This document shows positions 8,173 to 16,350 of a DNA stretch of 64,000 nucleotides, piece by piece (the stretch's first letter is position 1; every line of letters begins with the position of its first letter). The position numbers were made by a program, and so were the translations under genes. The notes under the pieces are model-generated. The model was not told where the DNA came from and ran no database searches. It was given only the letters and a program-made list of their open reading frames with translations. Origin of the DNA: JARRNE01 sp963824085 (lineage in GTDB: Bacteria > Pseudomonadota > Gammaproteobacteria > Chromatiales > Chromatiaceae); the NCBI GenBank assembly GCA_963824085.1, contig CAWGNT010000022.1, positions 111,525 to 175,524 on the forward strand, in the 5' to 3' direction.

Positions 8173-10479
8173 TCATCTAGGTCCCGGCAACCCCCTCGGA
8201 CCCACCTCCGTCGTACCGGCCGTGCGGACCGATCCCGGACAATCCCGGATCTCTTCGAGCGCACCGTTCACCAGTCGGTGGATGGCAAAGCCGTCCTCCA
8301 TGCCGAGCGCCACGTCGGCGAGTAGGCGCGCGCGCTCCCGGCTGCAGCAGCGGATGGTGCGTTTGACCGCGGGAAGCAGCGCGGGACTCATACTGAGGCT
8401 GTCGACCCCCATGCCCAGAAGGAGCAGGGCGCCTGCCGGGTCGCCCGCCATCTCCCCGCAGACGCTGACGGGCTTGCCGTTCCGGTGCGCGGTCTCGACG
8501 ACCCGGCGAATGGCGTCGAGAACCGCGGGATGCAGGCCGTCGTAGGGGGTTACGACGTGCGCATTGTTCCGGTCGACGGCCAGCATGTACTGGGTGAGGT
8601 CGTTGGTGCCAATCGAGAAGAAATCGACACGCCGTGCGAACGCCCCGGTCAGGTAAACCGAAGCGGGCACCTCGATCATCACCCCGACGCGAGGTCCCGC
8701 CGCCTCCAGCCCCTCGGCCGCGAGCTCACGGTGCGCCCGCGCCAAAAGCCCCCGGGCCTCGTCCAGCTCGCCGACCGTGCCGATCATGGGAAACAGCACC
8801 TGAAGGTTGTTTAATCCGGCGTTGGCCCGCAGCATGGCCCGCAACTGCATCAGGAACAGCTCCGGTTGGTCCAACGAAAAGCGTATGCCGCGGCGCCCGA
8901 GGAATGGGTTGTCTTCCTGCACCGGGAAATAGGACAAAATCTTGTCGCCGCCCACGTCCAGCGTGCGCAGCGTCACGGGCATCGGGGCGAAGAACGCCAG
9001 CACCTCGCGATAGGACTGGAGCTGCTCCTCCTCGAGTGGGAGGGCCTCACCGAGCAGAAAGCTGTACTCCGTGCGATACAGACCGATGCCCTCGGCACCA
9101 CTCGCCGCGGCCGCCGCGCTGTCGGCCGGCAGACCGATGTTGGCATACAGGGGCACGCGGGTACCGTCCAGGGTCTGGGCCGGCAGGTCGCGAAGCGAGG
9201 CGAGATGCTCGGCGCGGACGCGCGCTTCCTGCATGCGTCGCTCAAGAGTGCGAAGGAGCGCGGGCGACGGCTGAACGTAGAGGCGCCCTTCATCGCCATC
9301 GACCACCATCTCACGACCCTCCCAGCGTGCGGCGGGCAAGCGCGCGAGATCGACAACGGCGGGGATGCCCAGCGCCCGCGCGAGCACCGCCGTATGCGAG
9401 AGGGGCGAGCCCCGCATGGTGACGATCCCGGCGAGGCATCCCGCGGGAACGGCGGCAATCTGCGCCAACCCGATCGCGTCCCCCATTAGGATGCAGCGCT
9501 GTGGGGACTGCCTGGCGGCCTTCATCTGGGCCCGGAGATGCACTAGGACGTGCTGGCCGATCTCGCGGATATCGGCGGCGCGTTCGCGCAGGTAAGGGTC
9601 CTCCATCTGCTCGAATACCACTGCGTGCCTGGCGATGGTCTCGCGCCATGCCCCAGGTGCCCAACTCCCCGCGCGGATGAGCTCGATGGTGTCCCCCACC
9701 AGACTAACATCGCCCAAAAGCATGGCCTGGACATCGAACAACGCCCGCACAGCGTCCGGTAACGCCTCGGACATCCGTTCACCGGCGCGGCGCAGTTCCT
9801 GTTGGGCAGCAGCGACCGCAGCCGTGAAGGCATGCTCCTCGGCGACAACGTCGCGGCTCGCGCGATCGGGTATCGACTCGAGCCTGGTCTGTGCCTCGAC
9901 CAATACCGCCTGACCGATAGCCAATCCTGTGGCCGCCGCCACGCCCTGGATGAAGGCGTCGGGATGCGGGTTCCCGCGCAGCAATTCGCCCACCGCATCG
10001 ATCGCCTCGGCATCGTGAACGGCCTTGGCCAATTGCGCCCCCAGACTGAGAAAGAACGTCACCTCGTCGCTGGCGTAGGGGTGGCCCTGCGGCTTCCATG
10101 CCACCAACACGCCCAGGAGCTTGCGGTAATGAATCAGCGGCGTGCCAAGGAAGCTGCCATCAGACTCTTGGGTTGGATCTGGGGATAACCCGTGGCCCCG
10201 GTGAAACCTAGCGACCGTTTCGACGACCAACTCCTGCCGCTCCCCCACGATGCCCACGAGACCTTCCCCCGGCCTGACCCTGACGTCTTCGATCGGGTGG
10301 GGACTAAGCCCGTCGGAGGCGACCAGGGCGTACTCGTCATGCGCCACATCCGTCAGATAGATCGCACAGGCGTCAACCTGCACGGCCTTTCTCACCTGTT
10401 GCACGGCGATGTCCAAGGCTTCGCGCAGAGTGGGCGCGACGCCGACTAGTTGCATGATCTGCCGCAGCGTGACAAGCAT
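8173..10479 (-). CDS. ptsP: phosphoenolpyruvate-protein phosphotransferase PtsP (EI-Ntr)
   Basis: 768 residues from ATG at 10479; a GTG at 10521 would add 14 residues but has no ribosome site, while GAGG precedes the chosen start. Domains in order: GAF (about 10-150), PEP-utilising N-terminal helical domain (165-285), the phospho-His domain with GSPLSHTAVLARALGIP (active His near residue 362), and the C-terminal TIM barrel with GVMIEVPASV, SIGTNDLTQYMLAVDRNN and the catalytic-Cys motif VCGEMAGDP. It takes phosphate from PEP and passes it to NPr in the nitrogen-PTS, a regulatory phosphorelay linked to nitrogen and potassium balance. No npr or ptsN is present in the window. Confidence 0.95.
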   Translation of the reverse strand: MLVTLRQIMQLVGVAPTLREALDIAVQQVRKAVQVDACAIYLTDVAHDEYALVASDGLSPHPIEDVRVRPGEGLVGIVGERQELVVETVARFHRGHGLSPDPTQESDGSFLGTPLIHYRKLLGVLVAWKPQGHPYASDEVTFFLSLGAQLAKAVHDAEAIDAVGELLRGNPHPDAFIQGVAAATGLAIGQAVLVEAQTRLESIPDRASRDVVAEEHAFTAAVAAAQQELRRAGERMSEALPDAVRALFDVQAMLLGDVSLVGDTIELIRAGSWAPGAWRETIARHAVVFEQMEDPYLRERAADIREIGQHVLVHLRAQMKAARQSPQRCILMGDAIGLAQIAAVPAGCLAGIVTMRGSPLSHTAVLARALGIPAVVDLARLPAARWEGREMVVDGDEGRLYVQPSPALLRTLERRMQEARVRAEHLASLRDLPAQTLDGTRVPLYANIGLPADSAAAAASGAEGIGLYRTEYSFLLGEALPLEEEQLQSYREVLAFFAPMPVTLRTLDVGGDKILSYFPVQEDNPFLGRRGIRFSLDQPELFLMQLRAMLRANAGLNNLQVLFPMIGTVGELDEARGLLARAHRELAAEGLEAAGPRVGVMIEVPASVYLTGAFARRVDFFSIGTNDLTQYMLAVDRNNAHVVTPYDGLHPAVLDAIRRVVETAHRNGKPVSVCGEMAGDPAGALLLLGMGVDSLSMSPALLPAVKRTIRCCSRERARLLADVALGMEDGFAIHRLVNGALEEIRDCPGSVRTAGTTEVGPRGLPGPR

Positions 10480-10737
10480 GTCGTAAACATCCTCACCCGT
10501 CCGGAGCGGGCGCTCTAGCACAACCGGAAGGAGATGCCTAATACCCGGCCCGGGGGCGTCGGCGGGCCCGAGGAAGCGTCAACCCATGACATGGAGGCGC
10601 AATCACCGGGTGCCAGGGTCAGCGTAGGATATTCTCTCTTCCATCACCCTGCGGCGCACAGGCGAGCGTCGTACGCCGAGCGGGAGAGCGAGCTCGGATG
10701 TCCCCGGTTCGAGGCGCACCCTCGCGCTATGTCACGA

Positions 10738-10762
10738 CAGCTGTCCGGAGGATGGACAGCTG
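10738..10762. terminator. hairpin downstream of transglutaminase gene
   Basis: CAGCTGTCC (10738-10746) and GGACAGCTG (10754-10762) make a perfect 9-bp stem with a 7-nt loop. It lies about 40 bp beyond the stop of the leftward transglutaminase-like gene and ahead of ptsP. No T-run follows, so it may be a factor-dependent terminator, an attenuator or a protein-binding palindrome. Confidence 0.35.
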
Positions 10763-10803
10763 CCACAATGGCGCGGTCGGTGCGGACCTCATCCGGCAGG
10801 GTC

Positions 10804-11661
10804 TTACAGGGATGTCACGCTTACCTGCACGTGCAGTGACGGGGATGCCGTGCTCGGGCCCATAAAGGTCCCTGCCACGGGTGGTACCGCGTCGGGACGG
10901 CGGGCCAGCGCTACAGGGATGTGGTCGCTGCCGGTCAGCCTGCCAATGGTGGGATCAAATCCTTTCCACCCTGCCCCAGGGAGATAGACCTCGGCCCAGG
11001 CATGCGTCGCGCCACTGTCGGTGTTTGCCAGCGGGGTCGCCAGGTAGCCGCTGACGAAACGAGCGGCGAGCCCAAGTGCGCGTGCGAGCGCGATAAACAG
11101 GGCCGCAAAATCCCGACATGAGCCGCCGCTCAGGGCGAGGGTGCGCGACGGCGACTGCACGCCGGGCGCTTCGCGCACGCGATAGGTCAGACCTGCGGCG
11201 ATTCCCGCGCACAGTCGCTCCAGCAGGACATAGGTCTGCACCCTTTCCGGGGGCCGCCAAAAACGGGCCAACCAGTCGCGCAGTGCCTCATCCCCGGGCA
11301 CCGCGGATGGCTGTAAGTAGGGTCCAAGGTCGAGAGCATCATCGGGTGTATAGGCGAAGGGAAAATAGAGCGCCTCATCGGAAACCAGGAAATCCAGGGG
11401 CGCCTCGTCGTAATGCTGAATGACGACCTCGCTGGTAATGAGCAGTTGCTGCGTGCGCCCGGAGAAGCTCGCTGTCGCGACCGAGTTGTCGTGCGTATCG
11501 CGTTGCCAGGAGATCTGCGGCAGCGGCGTGATGAGCAGCTTAGAGTACTCGATGCGTACGTCATGTCGCTCCCGCGGGCGCAGCATCAGCTTGTGGTCCT
11601 GGAGCTGTACGGGGCTGGCGAAGTCGTAACGCGTCTCGTGCCATATCCGCAACCGCCGCAT
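10804..11661 (-). CDS. transglutaminase-like cysteine protease family protein
   Basis: 285 residues. The bacterial transglutaminase-like N-terminal domain starts MRRLRIWHETRYDFASPVQLQ-like and covers about 1-100. The catalytic domain follows with the full triad: Cys182 in GGSCRDFAAL, His220 in GATHAWAEVYLPGAGW, and Asp236 in GFDPTIG. The YRVREAPGVQSPSRTLAL segment before the Cys is typical of the family. There is no signal peptide, so it is cytoplasmic. Such proteins are thought to act as proteases or isopeptidases, and often sit with alpha-E and circularly permuted ATP-grasp genes, which are absent here. It stands alone between ptsP and an RRM gene. Confidence 0.88.
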   Translation of the reverse strand: MRRLRIWHETRYDFASPVQLQDHKLMLRPRERHDVRIEYSKLLITPLPQISWQRDTHDNSVATASFSGRTQQLLITSEVVIQHYDEAPLDFLVSDEALYFPFAYTPDDALDLGPYLQPSAVPGDEALRDWLARFWRPPERVQTYVLLERLCAGIAAGLTYRVREAPGVQSPSRTLALSGGSCRDFAALFIALARALGLAARFVSGYLATPLANTDSGATHAWAEVYLPGAGWKGFDPTIGRLTGSDHIPVALARRPDAVPPVAGTFMGPSTASPSLHVQVSVTSL

Positions 11662-12071
11662 GAGCTCGTCCTACATCGGTGGGGGGTGGGGGGAACCGAG
11701 CATAGAGCAGCCCGACGTCCGTGTGCTTGCGCCTCCTTCGGGCAGCACGCTGAGTTGGGCACCCTGAGCTGCGCTGAAATCTACCATACCTGACGCCGCG
11801 GCGGCTGGATCCGGTACGCCCGCTAACTTCTCGTGCATTTACCCCTCACACCTGCTAGTGTGATACTTGAGAGGACAAACCGATCTCCCGATCGGGACAA
11901 GGCGCCTGCCTATTTCGACGAAATCTCACCGATTTCCCGCGAGACTCGTAGCCCCCCTGCCTCCCTGTGCCGATCCAACGGCACTCCGCTGTCGAAGAAA
12001 ATCTCGTGCTTGGTGTTTTTCGATAGTGTCAAGTTAATCCAATGCACGAAATTTCGAGAGACAGATTAGAG
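11662..12071. other. 410-bp leader region upstream of the RRM gene
   Basis: No gene is seen. The right half falls in GC and ends with CGAGAGACAGATTAGAG before the RRM start. A perfect 6-6-6 palindrome lies at 11846-11863 and is listed separately. A loose pairing of TCGAAGAAA with TTTTTCGA around 11990-12025 could give the transcript a leader hairpin, which would fit the long 5-prime leaders of cold-inducible RRM and Csp genes. Confidence 0.4.
11846..11863. promoter_or_regulatory. TCACAC-N6-GTGTGA palindrome, candidate operator
   Basis: TCACAC (11846-11851) and GTGTGA (11858-11863) are perfect inverted repeats with a 6-bp spacer, about 210 bp upstream of the RRM start. The arms are everted compared with a CRP/FNR half-site order, so the binding protein is unknown. 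Confidence 0.3.
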
Positions 12072-12344
12072 ATGAACATCTACGTAGGCAACCTTCCGTA
12101 CAGTGTCACCGACGCCGATCTGCGCCAGACCTTCTCCCGTTTCGGTGAGGTGTCCCAGGTCAACCTGATCAGCGACAAGTTCAGCGGCGAATCCAAAGGC
12201 TTCGGCTTCGTGGAGATGGCGAACAATTCGCAGGCGGATACGGCGATCAAGGCCCTCAACGGCACCGACATGAAGGGCCGCAACATCACGGTCAACCAGG
12301 CCAAGCCCAAGACCGATCGCCCCTCACACGGGCAGCGTTACTAA
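12072..12344 (+). CDS. RRM-domain RNA-binding protein
   Basis: 90 residues, a single RNA-recognition motif. RNP2 is IYVGNL (3-8) and RNP1 is KGFGFVEM (42-49), both intact with the aromatic residues needed for RNA stacking. The tail (KPKTDRPSHGQRY) is short and basic. The start at 12072 is preferred to an in-frame ATG 30 nt upstream because MNIYVGNLPY is the family N-terminus. Bacterial RRM proteins of this size are often cold- or stress-induced RNA chaperones. It has its own leader and an intrinsic terminator, so it is a single-gene transcription unit. Confidence 0.93.
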   Translation: MNIYVGNLPYSVTDADLRQTFSRFGEVSQVNLISDKFSGESKGFGFVEMANNSQADTAIKALNGTDMKGRNITVNQAKPKTDRPSHGQRY

Positions 12345-12406
12345 GACCCCGACGGTCTGCCCCGCCGACCGGATTCCGAACCCTGTTCCGTCACCGCCAA
12401 GAGAAC

Positions 12407-12429
12407 AGCCCGGCTTCGGCCGGGCTTTT
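12407..12429 (+). terminator. intrinsic terminator of the RRM gene
   Basis: AGCCCGGC (12407-12414), TTCG loop, GCCGGGCT (12419-12426), then TTTT to 12429. A perfect 8-bp GC-rich stem capped by a UUCG tetraloop with a U-tract, 63 bp after the RRM stop. It also lies before the 3-prime end of the convergent repeat-protein gene. Confidence 0.9.
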
Positions 12430-12483
12430 CGTCTGACAGGAGCAATGCTCGGCCTTCCATGGCCGAATCTGGGCGTTTCGCGA

Positions 12484-13065
12484 TCAGTGTTGCCCCCAAA
12501 CTTCCAGGATTCTGGCCCGCTCTTTAAGCTTGTCGATGTCCGACTGCTCCCCTCCGCGGGGATGCGGTGAGCCATAGACCGAAGGCCTAGCGCTCGGCGG
12601 TGGCGGAGTTCCGCGGCTGGCCGGAGCACCCGGACCGCCGTAGCCGCCCGGAGCGCCATAGCCGCCCGGAGCGCCATAGCCGCCCGGAGCGCCATAGCCG
12701 CCCGGAGCGCCATAGCCGCCCGGAGCGCCATAGCCGCCCGGAGCGCCATAGCCGCCCGGAGCGCCATAGCCGCCCGGAGCGCCATAGCCGCCCGGAGCGC
12801 CATAGCCGCCCGGAGCGCCATAGCCGCCCGGAGCGCCATAACCGCCCGGGCCACCATAGCCGCCCGGACCGCCGTAGCCGCCCGGACCGCCGTAGCCGTA
12901 ACCAGGCCCATCGTCACCGTAACCGCGGTCTCTGTTGCCTCCCATCCATTTAGAAGGGTTCATCATATTGCCCATGTCGAAGGCGAAGCCGCTCCCCACA
13001 CCGCAGATCATGGCGCTTCCCAGAATCAGGGCTAGTGTTCGCGGCAAGGCTTTTCGATTGTTCAT
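12484..13065 (-). CDS. secreted Gly/Pro/Tyr hexapeptide-repeat protein
   Basis: 193 residues with a signal peptide (MNNRKALPRTLALILGSAMI, ending near SGFA) and a short conserved block MNPSKWMGGNRDRGYGDD. Then come three GGPGGY and eleven GAPGGY hexapeptides in tandem, and a polar C-terminus with a Lys/Glu helix (DIDKLKERARILEVWGQH). The starting ATG has AGGAGGAGACATG directly ahead. The repeat is elastin- or structural-protein-like and probably gives a flexible extracytoplasmic spacer; the C-terminal helix may interact with a partner. The function is unknown. The 18-bp repeat keeps all three frames open on both strands, so antisense reading frames here are artefacts. Confidence 0.75.
   Translation of the reverse strand: MNNRKALPRTLALILGSAMICGVGSGFAFDMGNMMNPSKWMGGNRDRGYGDDGPGYGYGGPGGYGGPGGYGGPGGYGAPGGYGAPGGYGAPGGYGAPGGYGAPGGYGAPGGYGAPGGYGAPGGYGAPGGYGAPGGYGAPGGYGGPGAPASRGTPPPPSARPSVYGSPHPRGGEQSDIDKLKERARILEVWGQH
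12632..12898. repeat. 18-bp tandem repeat, about 15 units
   Basis: Consecutive units of GGAGCGCCATAGCCGCCC, with outer units varying to GGACCGCCGTAGCCGCCC. Central units are identical at the DNA level, including the third codon positions, which points to recent slippage expansion or strong homogenisation. Confidence 0.95.
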
Positions 13066-13165
13066 GTCTCCTCCTCGTCAGTGTTGAGGGTTCCCAGTCA
13101 GGCGGGAGTACCGGCCTGCGACAGGGCGGCTCTAAATCAAGCCGGTGATTTCAAGCCGAAGGGCA

Positions 13166-13294
13166 TCAGGTCGGTTTCCCGTCGCCTAGAATGGTCTTGG
13201 CCGCCTCTTTGGCTTTCTTCGCGTTTCTCTTTTCTTTCATGGTCATGGAGGGTCGCTTTCTGGCTTCCCGGTGGCTTTGACGTTCTTTTGTCAT
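13166..13294 (-). CDS. small basic Lys/Arg-rich protein (42 residues)
   Basis: ATG at 13294, with AGGAGAG six to twelve bases upstream, opens a 42-codon frame ending TGA at 13166. It reads MTKERQSHREARKRPSMTMK, continues with EKRNAKKAKEAAKT and ends GDGKPT. About 40 percent of residues are basic and there is no hydrophobic segment, suggesting a nucleic-acid or ribosome-associated helix. Short proteins with this layout (an xxRQSNRExxK start, then MTxKEK and AKKxK) recur in proteobacteria without a known role. Located 100 bp upstream of, and on the same strand as, the repeat protein. Confidence 0.6.
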   Translation of the reverse strand: MTKERQSHREARKRPSMTMKEKRNAKKAKEAAKTILGDGKPT

Positions 13295-14042
13295 GGCATT
13301 CTCTCCTGGCTATTGCCGAGTGCTGGACGGGCCGAACTGCCTTCCGTCTCGTCAGCGCATAAGGCCCGCTCGAAGGAGCGTCGGATCGATTGGCGGGCAG
13401 GTGAGGCCGTACGCTTCGAGGCCGCCCTGTGAGAAGGGGCGTTGCGCGGGCGGCGTGAGGAAATCCGCAGGTGAGGGGCGGCCGGTTTGGCCGCTGCAGG
13501 CATTTCGGGGGGCTGTGGTCAGTCTATCCAGGTACCCGCGCAACCTCCTTACCGGACTCATTCATTACGTAATGCCTATCGCTGCCTCCCGGTTGCCCTT
13601 CTCGCACGCCGCTACCGCGTCGTCGAACGCCGTATACTTGGCCAGTTCCTTTTGAGTATGAACTCGGGATCCCCTTGTTCCATTTTCAAGCGTGGTTGGC
13701 TGGGATTTCATCAGGGTGTACATGTGTCGTCGGCGATACTCCTGCAGTATGAGCTCAGTCAGTCGTCCGCCAAGCGTTTATTTCGGAATTGTCCTTAGAG
13801 TATAGGCGCAGGACAGCTCATGCCGGATTTATATTTCGGCATCCAGCTCGAGGCAGCGCCGAGCTACAGCGCTTGGCGTCCGGCTAGCTCTGACCGAACG
13901 CTTTGTCTTTGGCCCGGCGCTGGTTCCGATCGACATGGGGATGCCCTTCCGTCATCGGCCGCTATTGCGCGCCTTTACTAGTAACCCAATTCACATAATA
14001 TTGCTAACACAGGTTGTTGGGCGTTTCGCTTGATGTGGTCTA
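13295..14042. other. 750-bp stretch without a recognised gene
   Basis: Several short frames exist on both strands, but none has a ribosome site, domain or consistent codon bias. The GC level drops after about 13,560. A minus-strand frame at 13352-13561 (reading PSPADFLTPPAQRPFSQGG) could be a decayed gene fragment, but I do not recognise it. Confidence 0.4.
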
Positions 14043-14339
14043 TCAAGGTATGAGCGAATGAAGAAATGCATCGTGCGACTGACTGAAGAAGAGCGCGTTG
14101 TGCTGGGTGACCAAGTCAGTGAGGGCGTTGAAGGGATCGTTCCAGTTGACCTTGGTAATGCGCCGCTCCAGCTCCTCCGGCGACAGTCCGGCCGCGTAGC
14201 TGCCGCCCACCAGGGAGCCCATGCTGGTCCCCGCCAGCGCGTCGATGGGGATACGCAACTTCTCCAGCATGTTGAGCGCCCCGATATGGGCCGCGCCTCG
14301 CCCTCGATCAACGCCGGGCCGATGAGCGGATGTTGCGTA
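14043..14339 (-). pseudogene. patatin-like phospholipase, N-terminal remnant
   Basis: The minus strand encodes GAAHIGALNMLEKLRIPIDA followed by LAGTSMGSLVGGSYAAGLSP, the patatin nucleophile elbow G-x-S-x-G (GTSMG) with its usual surroundings. The oxyanion-hole block that should read GGGGARG is degraded: one frame has HRPGVDRGRGAAHIG, a neighbouring frame has HPLIGPALIEGEARP, indicating a frameshift. After FFSQSHDAFLHSLIP a stop ends it, so most of the acyl-hydrolase domain with the catalytic Asp is missing. Intact relatives are RssA-like cytoplasmic or outer-membrane phospholipases. Confidence 0.75.
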
Positions 14340-14590
14340 CCGGCGCGCCGGGCGGCCTCCGATGTGGTCAACGGCTTGGCCAACGACAGGGTGCAATCGC
14401 GGTACCGAGCAGGGCTGACAGGTCCCGTCTCATGGGGGGCTCGTGTGAATCCGCCGGGGGACGCTGCCTGCAAATGTACCGACAGGTTACCCAAGTTGAC
14501 AGAGACCCCCGACCCGCAAGAACGTCTGAACCGTCTGCTGGGGAAGCTCGGCGCCATCTGGCGGTTGGGAAATCGGGGACGCACCACCAT

Positions 14591-15197
14591 CCCCTTGCGC
14601 CACCGCGGTGGCGGGCGGATCCTCGACCAAGACCCGAGGAGATGAGATCTGGAGCCAGGCTGTCGAATGCCTAGGGGAACCCACGTCGGGTTAGGATTCC
14701 ATTGCGGTCGGCGTACAAGGCGCCATCAGTGACTGCAATTGGCCGGTTGCGTCCGTTCGGCCGAGTCGAGCCGGTCGAAAGGCTGGGAGTGGCAGGACCC
14801 GACCCACAGCTCCCGCTCGGGGCGAGCCTCTTGACTGACCGCAAAGGACGCAAAGCGGACTTCAACAGCTCTCTCCGTCACTGACCTCAACTGTCCCAGG
14901 TGGCACGCACTCGATGGAGAGGTCAAACCGGAAGTCCGTCGGCCAAATTCTGGCAACCGCCCCTGAGCGACGCGAGCGTCGGGTGAACGCTGGAAAGCCG
15001 ACGCTTGCCTCCTCTGATCCAGGGAGACGCTTGCGATCGGGCGCGGTCACAACTGTGACGTCAACTGCCGACAGGTATCTACGCGAAATCCCAGGCTGCG
15101 CCCCGCTCGGCGTTGCCCATGGCGTTTCGAATATTTCGATTATGTGCTCGGCTGCGCTACACTTCAGCTGGACGTGAGTGAACGGAGGACTTGATCG
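14591..15197. other. 600-bp stretch without a recognised gene
   Basis: No convincing reading frame. The last 60 bp drop in GC and probably hold the promoter of the toxin-antitoxin operon (TTGATCGATGAG lies just at the start). The sequence resembles other non-coding, GC-moderate spacers in this window and may be a worn mobile-element remnant. Confidence 0.35.
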
Positions 15198-15656
15198 ATG
15201 AGTAACGCTCCACTGGCCTATCGTGGGGTGCGGATGCCAACGGAGGAAGAGGCTTCGTTGGCGCTGGAGAGTAGTCGTTTGCTTGCCGCCTGCATTGGGC
15301 GAGGCAAGTCGGCCCGGTTGCGCCTGATCGATGGCGATGCGGATGTGACTGTGCCTGTCTCGGCGATCCACATGCTGGTCGACATCTTGAATCAGATGGC
15401 ACAGGGAAACGCTGTGTCACTGGTTCCAATTCACGCGGAGCTGACGACCCAGCAGGCTGCCGATCTGCTCAACGTATCCCGGCCCTTCTTGGTCAAGCAA
15501 TTGGAAGCCGGTGTAATTCCCTTCTATAAAGTGGGTCGGCATCGTCGGATCCGATTCTCTGATCTGATGACCTATCGCGAACCACTTGATCAGCAAACCG
15601 CGGAGGCCGCGGATGAGCTCGCGGCTCAGGCTCAGGAAATGGGTCTGGGATATTAG
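15198..15656 (+). CDS. HTH antitoxin (excisionase-type), partner of PIN toxin
   Basis: 152 residues. The C-terminal half has an excisionase/MerR-like HTH: ELTTQQAADLLNVSRPFLVK, then LEAGVIPFYKVGRHRRIRFS. It recognises DNA through the wing GRHRRIRF. The N-terminal half (1-80) is probably the toxin-neutralising part. The stop TAG is followed at once by the GTG of the PIN gene, so translation is coupled. This HTH/PIN pairing is a known VapBC-like type II toxin-antitoxin arrangement; the antitoxin usually represses its own promoter. Confidence 0.85.
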   Translation: MSNAPLAYRGVRMPTEEEASLALESSRLLAACIGRGKSARLRLIDGDADVTVPVSAIHMLVDILNQMAQGNAVSLVPIHAELTTQQAADLLNVSRPFLVKQLEAGVIPFYKVGRHRRIRFSDLMTYREPLDQQTAEAADELAAQAQEMGLGY

Positions 15657-16226
15657 GTGGCCAGCTTCGCGGTCATCTACGACGCGTGCCTCTTCTATCC
15701 CGCACCCCTGCGGGATTTGCTGCTTCGTCTGGCACAGACGCGCCTGTTTCAAGCCCGCTGGTCAGAAGAAATCCAGCGAGAATGGTTGACGGCTCTGCTG
15801 CGCCACCGGCCCGACCTCGATGAAGCCAAACTCCGGCGGACAATGGCGCTGATCAACCAGTCCGTACCGGATTGCCTGGTCACGGGCTACGCGCACTTGA
15901 TCGACCGACTCTCGCTTCCAGATCCGAACGATAGGCATGTGCTGGCAGCCGCAATCCGCTGTGGTGCCCAGACGATCGTGACGAAGAACATCAAGGACTT
16001 CCCCCGGCAAGTTCTCGCTGAATTTAACATCGCTCCGTGCCATCCAGACGAGTTCATCCTCGATCTGGCGGATCTCGCCCCGGCGCTCGTGACGACAGCG
16101 GCGAAACTCCAACGCGCCGCGCTCAAGCGTCCACCGCTCTCGCCAGAGACCTTCGTCGACACGCTTCGGCGCCAAGGCCTACCAGGCGTGGCGGGGTTCC
16201 TCCAAAGTCAGATTGAGCTGATCTGA
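15657..16226 (+). CDS. PIN-domain toxin (VapC-like ribonuclease)
   Basis: 189 residues starting with GTG directly abutting the antitoxin stop. The PIN acidic residues are in place: Asp9 in FAVIYDACLFYPAPLRD, the central acidic region around EEIQREW, and DPNDRHVLAAAIRCGAQTIV with TKNIKDFP near residues 83-115. These residues bind Mg2+ for RNA cleavage. The extension after residue 125 (FVDTLRRQGLPGVAGFL) is typical of the larger PIN_3-type toxins. Next to a TOTE-type helicase, within a defence-like island. Confidence 0.88.
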   Translation: MASFAVIYDACLFYPAPLRDLLLRLAQTRLFQARWSEEIQREWLTALLRHRPDLDEAKLRRTMALINQSVPDCLVTGYAHLIDRLSLPDPNDRHVLAAAIRCGAQTIVTKNIKDFPRQVLAEFNIAPCHPDEFILDLADLAPALVTTAAKLQRAALKRPPLSPETFVDTLRRQGLPGVAGFLQSQIELI

Positions 16227-16350
16227 GCCTTGTCTTCCTTCACGACAGAGACTCTCTCGGAGCCTGACGAGCCAGTCGTGAATCGCATCGATTGTGCTTG
16301 TTCTAGCGATCTCAAATCACTTGCGTTGCCTGTGATCGAAGCACGCGGGA

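Noticed and set aside
12632..12898. CRISPR-like regular repeat
   Set aside because: Units are contiguous without spacers and encode a protein repeat; no cas genes.
12324..12953. Open frames in all phases over the 18-bp repeat (ALRAAM and SRPERH repeats)
   Set aside because: An 18-bp repeat without stop codons keeps every frame open; only the frame with signal peptide and ribosome site is kept.
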